Shown in pieces: positions 50,546-60,358 of a DNA stretch of 64,000 nucleotides; position 1 is the stretch's first letter, and each line of letters opens with the position of its first letter. The notes below the pieces were generated by a model. The model was not told the DNA's origin. It searched no databases and saw only the letters and a list, made by a program, of their open reading frames with translations. A program made the position numbers and the translations under genes. The stretch covers positions 1-64,000 of the forward strand of contig CALMPI010000010.1 in the NCBI GenBank assembly GCA_937872175.1, read 5' to 3'. The stretch comes from an uncultured Flavobacteriales bacterium. Lineage in GTDB: Bacteria; Bacteroidota; Bacteroidia; Flavobacteriales_F; PHOS-HE28.

Positions 50546-52687
50546 TCACCGTGGATCCGCGTGTCGTTGGGCCACCTGTGCCTTGAGCACCGCGAGTTCC
50601 GCTTGCAAGGCCTCGATCAGCACCTGCTGTTCCTGCACGGCCTTCACGAGCGGGGGGACGAACTCGGCATAACGCAGACCATAGTGCGCACCGGCATGCT
50701 GCGGCCTGTCGACACCATGGAAGTCAAAGCCGATCGAGCGGGCGGCCTGCTCCACCTCCTGCGCCACAAAGCCCACCTGCAGCTCCGCCGCCTTCAACGC
50801 CTCGGCCTCGGGCAGCCGCAGCTCCCGCGGTGTGCCCTGGAACGCGGCCAGCGCTTCCATGTCCAAGTGGTAGGTCACAGGGCGCAGTTTCAGCACGAAG
50901 TCCAGCCCGGCCACGTTCTCCCGCACATCGGACTTGAAGCGTCCATCGCTCAGGTTGCTCCAGTTCGCGTAGCCACCGATCACCGACACGGTGGGGTTGC
51001 CGAGCTGCACCTTGTTGCTCGCACCGGGTTCGGAATCGTAGCCCACGCCGGTGCTGTTGGTGAAGTTGCCCGCATTGGAATTGGCGCTGTAGCCCAGGCC
51101 GGTGTTGTTCGACGCCGTGGAGTTGAACTCCAGGGCGAACCCACCGATCGCCGTATTGCTCCCGCCGGTCGTATTGGCGAAAAGGGAGGTGTGTCCCATC
51201 GCCGTGTTGCGCAGGCCGATCGTGTTCCCGGCCAGTGCACCATGGCCTACGGCCGAGTTGTAGTTGCCTGCGGTGTTCCCCTGCAGCGCCTGGGTCCCCA
51301 CCGCCGCGTTCTGTATTCCGGTGGTCGTATTCCACAAGGCCTCCGACCCGAACGCCGAGTTGTTGCTCGCGGATGTGTTCTTCTCCAGGGCGCGGAAGCC
51401 GACCGCCGTGTTGTTGGTGCCGGTGGTGTTCAGCTCGAGCGTCTCCACCCCGACGGCCGTGTTCTTGAAGCCGGCCGTATTCGTGTAGAGCGCGCTGTTC
51501 CCCACGGCCGTGTTGTTCGTGGAGGCGTTGTTGTACAGGGTCTGGTAGCCAACGGCCGTATTGCCCTGCCCGCCGCTGCTCGTGCGCATGGCGTCCACAC
51601 CGATGGCGGTGCTGCGGTTCGCGGTCGTGGCCGCATAAAGCGCTCCACGCCCCACGGCCACGTTCTCATCACCACTGGTATTGAAGTACAGGGCCTCGTG
51701 CCCCACCGCGGTATTGCCGAAGCCGGTCGTGTTGGCCAGGGAGGCGTAGGCGCCGAGCGCCGTATTGTAGCTGCCGGTGGTGTTCTGAAGGAGGGATTGG
51801 CGACCCGCCCCCGTGTTCTCCGTGCCCGTGCTGTTGTTGACCAGGCTCGACGCTCCAAGGGCCGTATTGTTGGAAGCCGTGGTAAGCCGCAGGCTGGACT
51901 GTCCCACGGCCGTATTGTCCGTTCCCGTGGTGGACATCTCCATGGCGTTCACGCCGATGGCCGTGTTCGCATTGTTCGTGGTGAGCGAAGAGAGCGATCC
52001 GTATCCCAGAGCGGTGTTGTTGGCCCCCGAAGTGAGGGCATCCCCGCTTCCGGCTCCGATGAGCGTATTGTGATTGTTGGTGAGGTCGTCGTTCGCGCCG
52101 GCCTGGTCCCCCACGAACACCGAACCACCCGTATTGACCACCTCCAATCTGCCTGCGCGCATGCGGAAGCGCTCGGTGCCGGCGACATCGAACCGGATGA
52201 TGTCCTCGTCCGGGCTCTCCTCCACCTGGACCTTGGTGTCATTGTCGGCATCAGCAAGGCTCAGCGCCTTACCGGTGGTGCGCGCGTGCAGGCTGTAGGG
52301 CACGGAGTTGAGCCGAGCGGTACCGAGGTCCACGTAGCCTGTACCGGGATCCACCTCCACTTGCAGATAGTGATCGGACGCGCTCCAACCGACCGCTGCG
52401 TAGGACCCGACGACCGGCGAGCCCTCACCGATGCCGGCCGTGATCAAGCCGAACGCATTGGTGGTGAGACCGTGCGTCTCGCGATACGCGATGGTACCGC
52501 CGATCGAGCCGGTACGCACGGTGAAGCGGACGGTGACCGAAGTGGAGACCAACGGTTCCCCGAGGGCATCACGCACCACCGCCTGGTAGTTCGTGCTGAA
52601 GGGGGCCTGGGCACACACCGGTGCGATGAGGGCGATGGCCAGCGCCGGTCCGGCCAAACGGATGATGATCGGTCCCAGGTACGGCAT
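50546..52687 (-). CDS. YadA-like repeat protein with S74 chaperone domain
   Basis: 713 residues, signal peptide to APVCAQ. An N-terminal domain (STNYQAVVRDALGEPL) shared with 38609-39688 is followed, from about 190 to 530, by some 17 repeats of 21-23 residues with the core NTAVG...AL..NTTG, the left-handed roll pattern of YadA-type trimeric heads. Then the S74 chaperone (SDGRFKSDVRENVAGLDFVL; VGFVAQEVEQAARSIGF) and a C-terminal coiled coil follow. A trimeric surface fibre is inferred. Third gene of an operon with the two dockerin-module genes; the gap to the previous gene is 2 bp. Confidence 0.88.
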   Translation of the reverse strand: MPYLGPIIIRLAGPALAIALIAPVCAQAPFSTNYQAVVRDALGEPLVSTSVTVRFTVRTGSIGGTIAYRETHGLTTNAFGLITAGIGEGSPVVGSYAAVGWSASDHYLQVEVDPGTGYVDLGTARLNSVPYSLHARTTGKALSLADADNDTKVQVEESPDEDIIRFDVAGTERFRMRAGRLEVVNTGGSVFVGDQAGANDDLTNNHNTLIGAGSGDALTSGANNTALGYGSLSSLTTNNANTAIGVNAMEMSTTGTDNTAVGQSSLRLTTASNNTALGASSLVNNSTGTENTGAGRQSLLQNTTGSYNTALGAYASLANTTGFGNTAVGHEALYFNTSGDENVAVGRGALYAATTANRSTAIGVDAMRTSSGGQGNTAVGYQTLYNNASTNNTAVGNSALYTNTAGFKNTAVGVETLELNTTGTNNTAVGFRALEKNTSASNNSAFGSEALWNTTTGIQNAAVGTQALQGNTAGNYNSAVGHGALAGNTIGLRNTAMGHTSLFANTTGGSNTAIGGFALEFNSTASNNTGLGYSANSNAGNFTNSTGVGYDSEPGASNKVQLGNPTVSVIGGYANWSNLSDGRFKSDVRENVAGLDFVLKLRPVTYHLDMEALAAFQGTPRELRLPEAEALKAAELQVGFVAQEVEQAARSIGFDFHGVDRPQHAGAHYGLRYAEFVPPLVKAVQEQQVLIEALQAELAVLKAQVAQRHADPR

Positions 52688-52689
52688 GG

Positions 52690-55041
52690 TCAGGGGAGTT
52701 GTGCAGTGCGCGTGCTGGTGGCCACGGCACCGCCGATGTTCAACAGGATCCGATCGCGGTCGTTGCCCGCACCGGTGTACTTCACCACACCGTCCATGTC
52801 CAGGTCGGTCGCCAGGTAGCCACTGATCGTGGCCGTGGGTACGGCGCCGCCGAGGTCCAGCAGAATGAGGTCCCTGTCATTCCCGGAGCCGGTGTACTTC
52901 ACCACCCCATCCGCATTCGCATCCCCCGCCCACAGGCACATGGTGCCCCCCACGGCGACCATGGCCTCCGAGCCGTGGACCGGCAGGTTCGGCGATGTGA
53001 ACGCGAGGGTGGCGGGCGGTGTCTGAGGTCCGATCTCCACTGGGAACGTCGTCATCACCCCCAAGTGGTGGCGATGCCGCACGGCCACATGGTACCAGCC
53101 GGGCAGGGCATCCATGGAAAAGGGGGTCGTCCCATCGAATTGCACGACCAGCCCATCGCGGCGTAAGAGCCCCACCCGCGAGGCGAGGACCGATCCGGGG
53201 GACTGCGGGTCCCGGAGTTCCACGAGCACATGGTCCACAATGGCACCGACGCCGCCGACCTGCAGGACGGCCGGGTCCAGCTGCGCACCCGGGTTCTCCG
53301 TGACCGTGAAGCCCAGTTGGGAGTACGGCTCCCAGGCAGGCAGCCATCCGCCGAGCCTCAACCCATCGTCCATCAGCCCGGTGAAGGCATCCATCGGCCC
53401 TTGCAGGCCCATGACCACGGGTACGGATACGCCGCCCACCACACTGCCACAAACGCAATCCGGGCCGAGCACATCAGGCACGCCGCCGGGACCTGTGCAG
53501 GGCGCACCGGAGAACTTGAGCGGGTCGGTATCATCGCAGTCGCGGTCGTTGCGGACATGGCCCGGTGGTGGATCGCACGCGAAGACCGATACGGAAGGCG
53601 ACCCGAAGCCATCACCATCCGTGTCGGCATACCACGAGGCACCGCCGCTCGGGTGGACCTTCACGATCCACATGTCGAAGTCACCACCGCGGCTGTCGTG
53701 CGTCTTGTCCCAGCCTGCGTCGGCGCCGCTGATGCCCGCGAGCAGGTAACCGCCATCGGGAGTGATGAGCACCTTGCGCACCTCGTCCCACTGATCCGTG
53801 CCACAGCGGAACTCGTCCACCACGGTGTTGTTCACGGTCTGAATGGTGAGCCAGTAGTCGTAGTGACCGCGCGGAATACCGGTGATGGTGCCGCTCACCG
53901 GTGAGTTGGTCACACCGGCGAGGGCGATGTCGGAGATGGAACTGGAAGGGTCGATCGCCGCGATGCTTCGGGCATCATCGACATCGCTCCCTCCGGCCCG
54001 CGTCTCGAAGGTCAGCACACCGCTGCCGCCGGCGACCCAGAGGCCGAAGGCATCACCCACACCGAGGCTCGGCCAGAAGAGGTCGTGCCCTGCTGCGCCG
54101 AAGGCGTACCCTGCGATGAAGTGATCGCCGCCAACGTTCAAGATGCCGGCGTTCGGGATGGTCTGTGTGCTGCCGCCCAGCCGTTTCTCCCAGAGCTTGT
54201 TTCCGGACGCGTCGAGCCGGAGCGACCAGCAATCGTTCGTGCCGCGCCGCAGCTCGGAGATATCGCCGGACGGACCGGAGTACGAGTTCCCGGTGAGCAC
54301 TGCGCCACCCGAAACCGCGCTGGCCATTCCATGAAGGCGATCGCTCAACGATCCGCCGAAGCCGGCATCCCAGAGCTTCACACCGGCACCGTCGATGGCA
54401 ACGACCCAATAATCGTAGCCACCACGGGGCGCTGCGGACTTGTTGCCGCTCACCGGGGACTCGGAGTTCCCGGCGAGCAGGAAGCTGCCGTCCGTGCGTG
54501 CGATCACCGCCACCCCTTCATCGACGAGGGTGCCACCGTATCGGCGGTCCCAAAGGACATTGCCCAAGGCGTCGGTCCGAACAGCCCAGAGATCATCAAC
54601 ACCGAAGGAAGGCTCGCTCACCAGGCCGGACATGGGGCTGGCCGTGAACCCGCAGAAGAGGAAGCCTCCATCGTCCGTGAGCGCCACGTCCATGAACGCG
54701 TCCCGCCACGATCCGCCATAGCGGCGTTCCCAAAGGAGGGTGCCATCGGCGGCGAGGAGGACCGCCCAGCCATCGCTCAGGCCGTAGCCCGGCTCCGATA
54801 CCTCGCCACCGAGCGGCGAACTGGTGGAACCGACCAGCAGGTAGCTGCCATCCGGAAGCACGACCCCACTTTCGACCAGGTCCACATCGCTGCCACCGAG
54901 GGTCACGTCCCATTCGATGGTGAGGCAGGGTTGGGCCCCAAGCTGGCACGCGACCCAGATGGACAACAGGCAAGAGGTCCAACGGGGTCGCCATGGGCTC
55001 CAGGATCCGGTATCGGGGGTATGCCTCGTTCGCATCGTCAT
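52690..55041 (-). CDS. secreted propeller-like protein with shared C-terminal module
   Basis: 783 residues; the start at 55041 overlaps the upstream stop by 4 bp (ATGA), with an alternative ATG at 55035. Signal peptide, then repeated blades of the form WDVTLGGSDVDLVESG...DGSYLLVGSTSS, a linker with YADTDGDGFGSPSVSVFACD and RNDRDCDDTD (calcium-site-like), then the module AIVDHVLVELR...VAVRHRHHLGVM and two NDRD repeats (VVKYTGSGNDRDLIL, VVKYTGAGNDRDRIL) ending RTAQLP. The module makes up most of the upstream protein, as if fused here to a propeller. Confidence 0.85.
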   Translation of the reverse strand: MTMRTRHTPDTGSWSPWRPRWTSCLLSIWVACQLGAQPCLTIEWDVTLGGSDVDLVESGVVLPDGSYLLVGSTSSPLGGEVSEPGYGLSDGWAVLLAADGTLLWERRYGGSWRDAFMDVALTDDGGFLFCGFTASPMSGLVSEPSFGVDDLWAVRTDALGNVLWDRRYGGTLVDEGVAVIARTDGSFLLAGNSESPVSGNKSAAPRGGYDYWVVAIDGAGVKLWDAGFGGSLSDRLHGMASAVSGGAVLTGNSYSGPSGDISELRRGTNDCWSLRLDASGNKLWEKRLGGSTQTIPNAGILNVGGDHFIAGYAFGAAGHDLFWPSLGVGDAFGLWVAGGSGVLTFETRAGGSDVDDARSIAAIDPSSSISDIALAGVTNSPVSGTITGIPRGHYDYWLTIQTVNNTVVDEFRCGTDQWDEVRKVLITPDGGYLLAGISGADAGWDKTHDSRGGDFDMWIVKVHPSGGASWYADTDGDGFGSPSVSVFACDPPPGHVRNDRDCDDTDPLKFSGAPCTGPGGVPDVLGPDCVCGSVVGGVSVPVVMGLQGPMDAFTGLMDDGLRLGGWLPAWEPYSQLGFTVTENPGAQLDPAVLQVGGVGAIVDHVLVELRDPQSPGSVLASRVGLLRRDGLVVQFDGTTPFSMDALPGWYHVAVRHRHHLGVMTTFPVEIGPQTPPATLAFTSPNLPVHGSEAMVAVGGTMCLWAGDANADGVVKYTGSGNDRDLILLDLGGAVPTATISGYLATDLDMDGVVKYTGAGNDRDRILLNIGGAVATSTRTAQLP

Positions 55042-55991
55042 GGGATCTGGGCGTTGCGGATACCGGTGGGAAGGATCCCTCCGATGTTCTGGAGGATGGG
55101 GTCCCTGTCGTTCTCCGCACCCGCGTATTTGACGACCCCGTCCAGGTTCACATCGGTCGACAGGTAGCCGGTGGTCGTCGCCGTGGGGACAACCCCACCG
55201 ATCGCCACGAGGATGGGATCGCGATCGTTCCCCGCACCGGCGTACTTGATCACGCCATCGCCGGTCACATCACCGCTCCAGAGCATGCGCACACCGGCCA
55301 ACACCCGCTGTGCATCGACCCCATAGGTCGCCGTACCACCGTTCGTCAGGTCCACGGCCACGGGCGGACCACCGAGCGCAATGGGCGACAGCGAGAGCAC
55401 AGCGAGGTGATTGCGATGGCGCACACTGATGAAGTACTCATCCGCCGGCATGGGGATGGACACGGGCGAGCTGCCGTCGGTGTCCACGATGTCGCCGTCG
55501 GCCTGCAGGAGGGCAGAACGGCCGTGGAGCACCACGGTGTTGTTCGTCCTGTCCCTGAGCTCCAGAAAGACCCAGTCGATGATGGCATCGGGTCCTGTGA
55601 TGGCCAGTACCGCAGGTGTGATGCTCTCCCCACCACCACCGATCGGTGAATAGCCCAGGTCGGTATAGGGCTCGGTCAGCGGCACCCACCCGTTGACCCG
55701 CAATCCGTCGCTCATCATGCCGGTCCCGGTGTTGTAAGGGCCCTGCAGGAAAGCCCGCATACTGAGCCGCAGGCGGACGGGCACGGGCTGGTGGAACCCC
55801 TGCGTGAGGAGGATGGGGCCGGCCTGCATGGTGTTCACCGCTGGCTCGCCAACGGTCCAGGCGACCTGGAGGGTGCCGGCGCCCACCGCAACTCCTGCGC
55901 TGGCCGCGACCTGTGGTGCAAGGCTCTGGGCCCCGGTCTGGAAGGGCACGGCCAGAACAGCGGCGAGCAGGGGTCTGGAGCAGCTGTTCAT
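55038..55991 (-). CDS. secreted dockerin-like module protein
   Basis: 317 residues from MNSCSRPLLAAVLAV, signal peptide to TGAQ. Paralogue of 39720-40667 over its full length: WTVGEPAV, LTQGFHQPVPVR, AIIDWVFLELRDR, SVRHRNHLAVL, then DVTGDGVIKYAGAGNDRDPIL and DVNLDGVVKYAGAENDRDPIL and the end RNAQIP. First gene of a three-gene unit with two overlaps or near-overlaps downstream. Function unknown; surface localisation inferred. Confidence 0.82.
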   Translation of the reverse strand: MNSCSRPLLAAVLAVPFQTGAQSLAPQVAASAGVAVGAGTLQVAWTVGEPAVNTMQAGPILLTQGFHQPVPVRLRLSMRAFLQGPYNTGTGMMSDGLRVNGWVPLTEPYTDLGYSPIGGGGESITPAVLAITGPDAIIDWVFLELRDRTNNTVVLHGRSALLQADGDIVDTDGSSPVSIPMPADEYFISVRHRNHLAVLSLSPIALGGPPVAVDLTNGGTATYGVDAQRVLAGVRMLWSGDVTGDGVIKYAGAGNDRDPILVAIGGVVPTATTTGYLSTDVNLDGVVKYAGAENDRDPILQNIGGILPTGIRNAQIP

Positions 55992-56221
55992 GACCGATCG
56001 GCAAGTGGGCGCAAGCTGCTTCACGATAGCGACGGCTCCCAATGCGATCGAGCCGCTGCATCATCCGATCGAGGCACTGGCCATCGATCCCGGACCGTTC
56101 GGTGAGGGCGTTCCTTCGCAGCACCGGGCGCTTCCATAGCTCCTTGCTCTGGCCAACGAACAACCGTGGATCGGGGGCGGAGGACGCGGCCATGCGGACG
56201 GACCGCGGTCCCAAGCGGCTC

Positions 56222-56977
56222 CTAGCGTGCGCCAAGGACCCGTAGCAACTCCTCCTTCCGGGAGCGGGAAACGGGGAGTTCCTCGCCGCCGGCCAGCACG
56301 ACGTAACCGCCTGCCCCGCGCACATAACGCACCACCCGATCGATGGCGACCACATGTGAAAGATGGATGCGCACAAAGCGATCCGCCGGAAGATCGCGCT
56401 CCACATCCTTCAGCGTGCGCGACACCAGCACCCGTCCGCCATCAGTGAGCTGCAGCACGGTGTAGTTGTCATCGGCCGTGGCGAACGCGATACGGTCCAG
56501 CGCCAGCATCTCCAGCCCCTCCCGTGTGGGGATCGCGATGCGGGCTGCCCGCTGCGGGACCATCTGCCGGAGCAGCTCACCGAGCCGGTCCTGACCGCCC
56601 CCCCTTCCTGCGGTCTGCTCCACCTTGGCCACCGCGCTGATCAGCTCACCCTTCTCCACCGGCTTCAACAGGTAGTCGAGCGCGTTGTGCTTGATGGCCT
56701 TCATGGCGAACTCATCGTAGGCCGTGGTGAAGATCACGTGACAGGCATGGTCGCCCAGGCCCTGGAGCAGGTCGAACGCGTTCATCACCGGCATCTGGAT
56801 GTCGAGGAAGAGCAGGTCGGTGCCGTGCTCCTTGAGGTGCTTCAGCGCCTCCGTGGGTTCGTTGAAGACGGCCTCGACGCGGACCTGCGGGCAGTACTTC
56901 TCCAGCATCCACCGGAGGGTCACGGTGCAGTGCTCCTCATCATCGACGAGGACGGCGCGGATCGGGTGGGCGCTCAT
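56222..56977 (-). CDS. LytTR family response regulator
   Basis: 251 residues. Receiver domain with D12-D13, phospho-site D59 in LFLDIQMPVM and Lys in YLLKPVEKGEL; LytTR domain from about 145 with FATADDNYTVLQL, RTLKDVERDL and FVRIHLSHVVAI. Its ATG overlaps the stop of the propeller kinase by 4 bp (ATGA), so the pair is made together. Confidence 0.93.
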   Translation of the reverse strand: MSAHPIRAVLVDDEEHCTVTLRWMLEKYCPQVRVEAVFNEPTEALKHLKEHGTDLLFLDIQMPVMNAFDLLQGLGDHACHVIFTTAYDEFAMKAIKHNALDYLLKPVEKGELISAVAKVEQTAGRGGGQDRLGELLRQMVPQRAARIAIPTREGLEMLALDRIAFATADDNYTVLQLTDGGRVLVSRTLKDVERDLPADRFVRIHLSHVVAIDRVVRYVRGAGGYVVLAGGEELPVSRSRKEELLRVLGAR

Positions 56978-59900
56978 TTCTTCCTGGGGCTTAACCGGAT
57001 GACGACGCGAGTGCCCTCCGGCCGTTGATGAAGGTCGTAGAGATCGGTGATGCGCACATCCGCCTCCATGTCGTGGAGGCCCCGCACAAGATCCAGCCGC
57101 TCGCGGGTGATGCGCATGCCCATGGAACGATGCCCCGTGACCGACCGGCTCTTCATCTCCGCGGCCGCCTTGCGCCCCACGCCGTTGTCCTCGATCACCA
57201 ATTCCTTCGCTTCATTGGCGCGACGCACGGTGATGGAGAGATGACCGCCGGGCACCTTGCGATGCATGAGCCCGTGCCAGATGGCGTTCTCCACGTACGG
57301 CTGCAGCAGCATCGGCGGGATCATCACACGCGAAAGGTCCGCATCGAGCTCGATGTGCGCCGCGTAGGTGAAGGTGTGCTTGAATCGCAGGGCCTCCATC
57401 TCGATGTAGAGGCGCAGGGCGTCAAGCTCATCCATCAACGGCACGAGCTGTTCCTTGCTGTTGACAAGCACGCTGCGCATCAGCCTGGCGAACTTGGTGA
57501 GGTACTCCGATGCCATCTCGGGCTCGTTCTCCACGATGTATCGGTTGATGGAGTTGAGGCTGTTGAACAGGAAGTGCGGGTTCATCTGCGACCGCAGGGC
57601 CTGCATCTCCATGCCGGCCAGCCGACGCTGCAGGTCGGCGCGCAGGCGCTCCCGATCCCGGATCGCCCTCGCACGCCACCGCCAGAGGATCACGACCATT
57701 GCGACCACGGCAAGGACCGCCGCCACCTTGAACCACCAGGTCTGCCAGAGGTGCGGTCGTACGCGTATGGTGAGCTCGCGAAGCGGAGCTGCGCGGTCCG
57801 ATGAACGGTTGGCATCCGTGATCAGCAATCGATGCTCGCCGGGAGGAAGGCTCGTGTACACGGCACGACCGTCCGCGCCGGTGATGACCGGGTCGGGGTC
57901 GATGCCGACGAGCTGATGGGCGAGGCTGATCCTCGTCCGGCGGGAGAAGGCGATGGCGCCATAACCCAGCTCGATGAAGTTCTGATCCGGCCCCAGGTCG
58001 ATGTGCTGGATGCGGTCCAGGGCGGGATCCGTGCGCCAGGCATGGCCGTGGATGAGAAGATCGCGGATGGTGACGCCGAAAGGGCCGGGGTCAGCATCGA
58101 GCTTTCCCGGATCGACGATGATGAGCTCGTCGCGGTGGGGGACGAAGGTGATGCGTCCACTGGGATGTTGGCGGATATCGACATGATGGAAGTCGGTGCC
58201 GCGCAGCCCATCGGAGCGATCGAAGCGTTTCACCTCCAGCGATCCGGGATCGATGCGATACAGCCCGGAAGGACCACCCGCCCAGATCAGGCCATCCCGG
58301 TCCGTGAAGAGGGAGGAGACCATCGCAGGTACGCCTGTGCTCCCTCCCATCAGCTGCATCGTTCCCGGCCCGCCCGGGTCATCCGCCGGGGTGATGACGA
58401 TGCCGCGTCCGTTGGTGCCCAGCCACAACCGGTCATGATGATCGACCACGAGGTCCCAGATCCGTCCGGTGCGAAGCCATGGATGCTCGCTGGCCCGGAA
58501 GTGCTCCACGGTGCGCCGATCGGTGCTGATACGGTCGACCCCCACTTCATAGGCGCTCACCCAGATGCGGCCCTTACGGTCTTCGGCAAGCCCTTGGCAC
58601 CACACGCTCGAGGAGAGCCGGCGGTCGACCGGACCGTCCTCCGTGAACCGTTGCAGCGTGCCGTGCGCTGGATCGACGACCGCGACCCCGGTACGCTGGG
58701 ATCCGAACCACCAGCGACCTTCATGATCCTCCAGATGGGACAACGGCCCCGCCGTGCCCGGAGGAAGCGAGACCGGCAGGGGCCGCAGCTCCGCCCCACC
58801 CCTTCCCACCACATGGAGCCCGGTGCTCGTGGTGGCCATGACCGTTCCCGAGCGCATCCGCATCAGGCCGGTGATCTGCACGGCACTGAAGCCATGCGGT
58901 GCCAGGGCAGGATGCGGATGTGCGCTGAGCGGACCGTCGTCCTGCTCGGTCAGCAGCCCGTCCCCGTTGCTCGTCCCGACCAAGAGGATGCCATCGAGCT
59001 CGGCCACTCCGGTGATGTGCGGAACGGGTGTGGAGCGCTCGATGAGGTTCGTGATCCGCCGCGTGGCGAAGACGTCCTGAGCGGGGTCCCATTTGGAGAC
59101 CCCTTGGGCCCGGGCGATCCAGACGATGCCCGCGTCATCCACGAGCAGGTCCTTGACCCCTTCATCGGGCAGCGCGTGGGGATCCGTGGGATCCACCAGG
59201 AACGGACCGAACCGTCCGGTCCCTGGATCGAAGCGAAGCAGTCCACGCTCTGTGCCCACCAACATGCCCTGCGGCGTGCTGGGCAGCACATCACTGATGA
59301 TGTTCTTCGCTCGAGTGAGCGGCGGTGCCGGGTCGGGCAGGTACTGCACGCATACACCGCTGTGAGGGTCGCAGGCCAGAAGGCCATCACCCCAGGTGCA
59401 CACCCAGAACCGATCGGGTCCGACCGCATGGATCGCGGTCATGATCATGCGTTGCGGTGCACGCCCCGGAACGCTGAGCTCGAACGGCCTGGTCCGCCCG
59501 GTGCGAATGTCCAGCACGACCGCCCGGTCACCCAAGAGAACAAGCAGTTCGTTCCGATGGCCGGGCCATGGCACGATGGCGATCGCCGTTCCCTCAGGGC
59601 CATCCGTCACGCATGGGATGCGCGTGCTGGACCCATCGCTCGGCCGATAGAGCCGGACCCCTTCCCCGAAGACGCCGACGAAGATGGAATCAACGCCGTG
59701 GCAATGGACGGCCCGCGTGGGAAGCCCGGCGCCGGGGTCCACCCGCCCCGTCAACTGCCGCCAGGTGAGGAAACGGTCGCGCCCCGGATCGTACATCGTG
59801 AGACCACCATTGCCAGAGGTGATCCAGATGCGTCCATCGGCATCCTGCGCGATGCGCTCCACATGGTCGTGCGGCAGGCTCGAGCTGTCGGCGGGATCGT

Positions 59901-60102
59901 AGTGGTAGGCCTTGAACCGTCCGCCATCGTAACGGTAGAGGCCCTGTTGTGTACCCAGCCAGAGGTGACCCGTGCGGTCCTTCAACAGGCAGGTGACACC
60001 CGGATCGAGCAGGCCATCGGCCGGTCCGTAGTTGGTGAAGAACTGCGCGCGCCCCACCTGCCCGAGCATCGCCATGGCCGCGAGCAGAAGGGACCTGCGC
60101 AT
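56974..60102 (-). CDS. two-component regulator propeller sensor histidine kinase
   Basis: 1042 residues. Signal peptide to GRAQ, then two seven-bladed-type sets of regulator propeller repeats (GLLDPGVTCLLKDRTGHLWL, LAQDADGRIWITSGNG and similar), a Y_Y_Y-like domain before one transmembrane helix (about 790-815), and a LytS-type His_kinase domain with QMNPHFLFNSLNS (His843) and QPYVENAIWHGLM, DNGVGRKA. Unlike Bacteroides hybrid systems it has no receiver or AraC domain, but is followed by a separate LytTR regulator. The ligand is unknown; glycan breakdown products are common for this class. Confidence 0.92.
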   Translation of the reverse strand: MRRSLLLAAMAMLGQVGRAQFFTNYGPADGLLDPGVTCLLKDRTGHLWLGTQQGLYRYDGGRFKAYHYDPADSSSLPHDHVERIAQDADGRIWITSGNGGLTMYDPGRDRFLTWRQLTGRVDPGAGLPTRAVHCHGVDSIFVGVFGEGVRLYRPSDGSSTRIPCVTDGPEGTAIAIVPWPGHRNELLVLLGDRAVVLDIRTGRTRPFELSVPGRAPQRMIMTAIHAVGPDRFWVCTWGDGLLACDPHSGVCVQYLPDPAPPLTRAKNIISDVLPSTPQGMLVGTERGLLRFDPGTGRFGPFLVDPTDPHALPDEGVKDLLVDDAGIVWIARAQGVSKWDPAQDVFATRRITNLIERSTPVPHITGVAELDGILLVGTSNGDGLLTEQDDGPLSAHPHPALAPHGFSAVQITGLMRMRSGTVMATTSTGLHVVGRGGAELRPLPVSLPPGTAGPLSHLEDHEGRWWFGSQRTGVAVVDPAHGTLQRFTEDGPVDRRLSSSVWCQGLAEDRKGRIWVSAYEVGVDRISTDRRTVEHFRASEHPWLRTGRIWDLVVDHHDRLWLGTNGRGIVITPADDPGGPGTMQLMGGSTGVPAMVSSLFTDRDGLIWAGGPSGLYRIDPGSLEVKRFDRSDGLRGTDFHHVDIRQHPSGRITFVPHRDELIIVDPGKLDADPGPFGVTIRDLLIHGHAWRTDPALDRIQHIDLGPDQNFIELGYGAIAFSRRTRISLAHQLVGIDPDPVITGADGRAVYTSLPPGEHRLLITDANRSSDRAAPLRELTIRVRPHLWQTWWFKVAAVLAVVAMVVILWRWRARAIRDRERLRADLQRRLAGMEMQALRSQMNPHFLFNSLNSINRYIVENEPEMASEYLTKFARLMRSVLVNSKEQLVPLMDELDALRLYIEMEALRFKHTFTYAAHIELDADLSRVMIPPMLLQPYVENAIWHGLMHRKVPGGHLSITVRRANEAKELVIEDNGVGRKAAAEMKSRSVTGHRSMGMRITRERLDLVRGLHDMEADVRITDLYDLHQRPEGTRVVIRLSPRKK

Positions 60103-60230
60103 GTCCGAAGATCGTGGATCGCCGTCCGCCAGCGCATGTCAATGTGTAGGATGCACGCCCGATCGCGTCACCGGTCATCCGCACCCGACCCGCTGATCGT
60201 TCGGAACGCAGGGTCCGGGCGGAAACGGCA

Positions 60231-60265
60231 GTGGACCGCCCAGGCTGTGCCCAAGGACGGTCCAC
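60231..60265. terminator. hairpin in the gap before the propeller kinase
   Basis: 8-bp arms GTGGACCG (60231-60238) and CGGTCCAC (60258-60265) with a 19-nt loop, in the 256-bp gap below the GreA/GreB-like gene. A second short hairpin lies near 60277-60290. No T-run. Confidence 0.4.
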
Positions 60266-60358
60266 CCACCAGAATGTCCCACAGGGGGACGCTTCGCACC
60301 ACAAGGGTAGGTGAAGAGGACGGGCGCGGCGCGCCAGGATCGGGGAAGGATATACCGG

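Noticed and set aside
55992-56221. Regulatory RNA upstream of the dockerin-module operon
   Set aside because: Only short palindromes (for example GACCGCGGTC near 56203) and no terminator or conserved element were seen.
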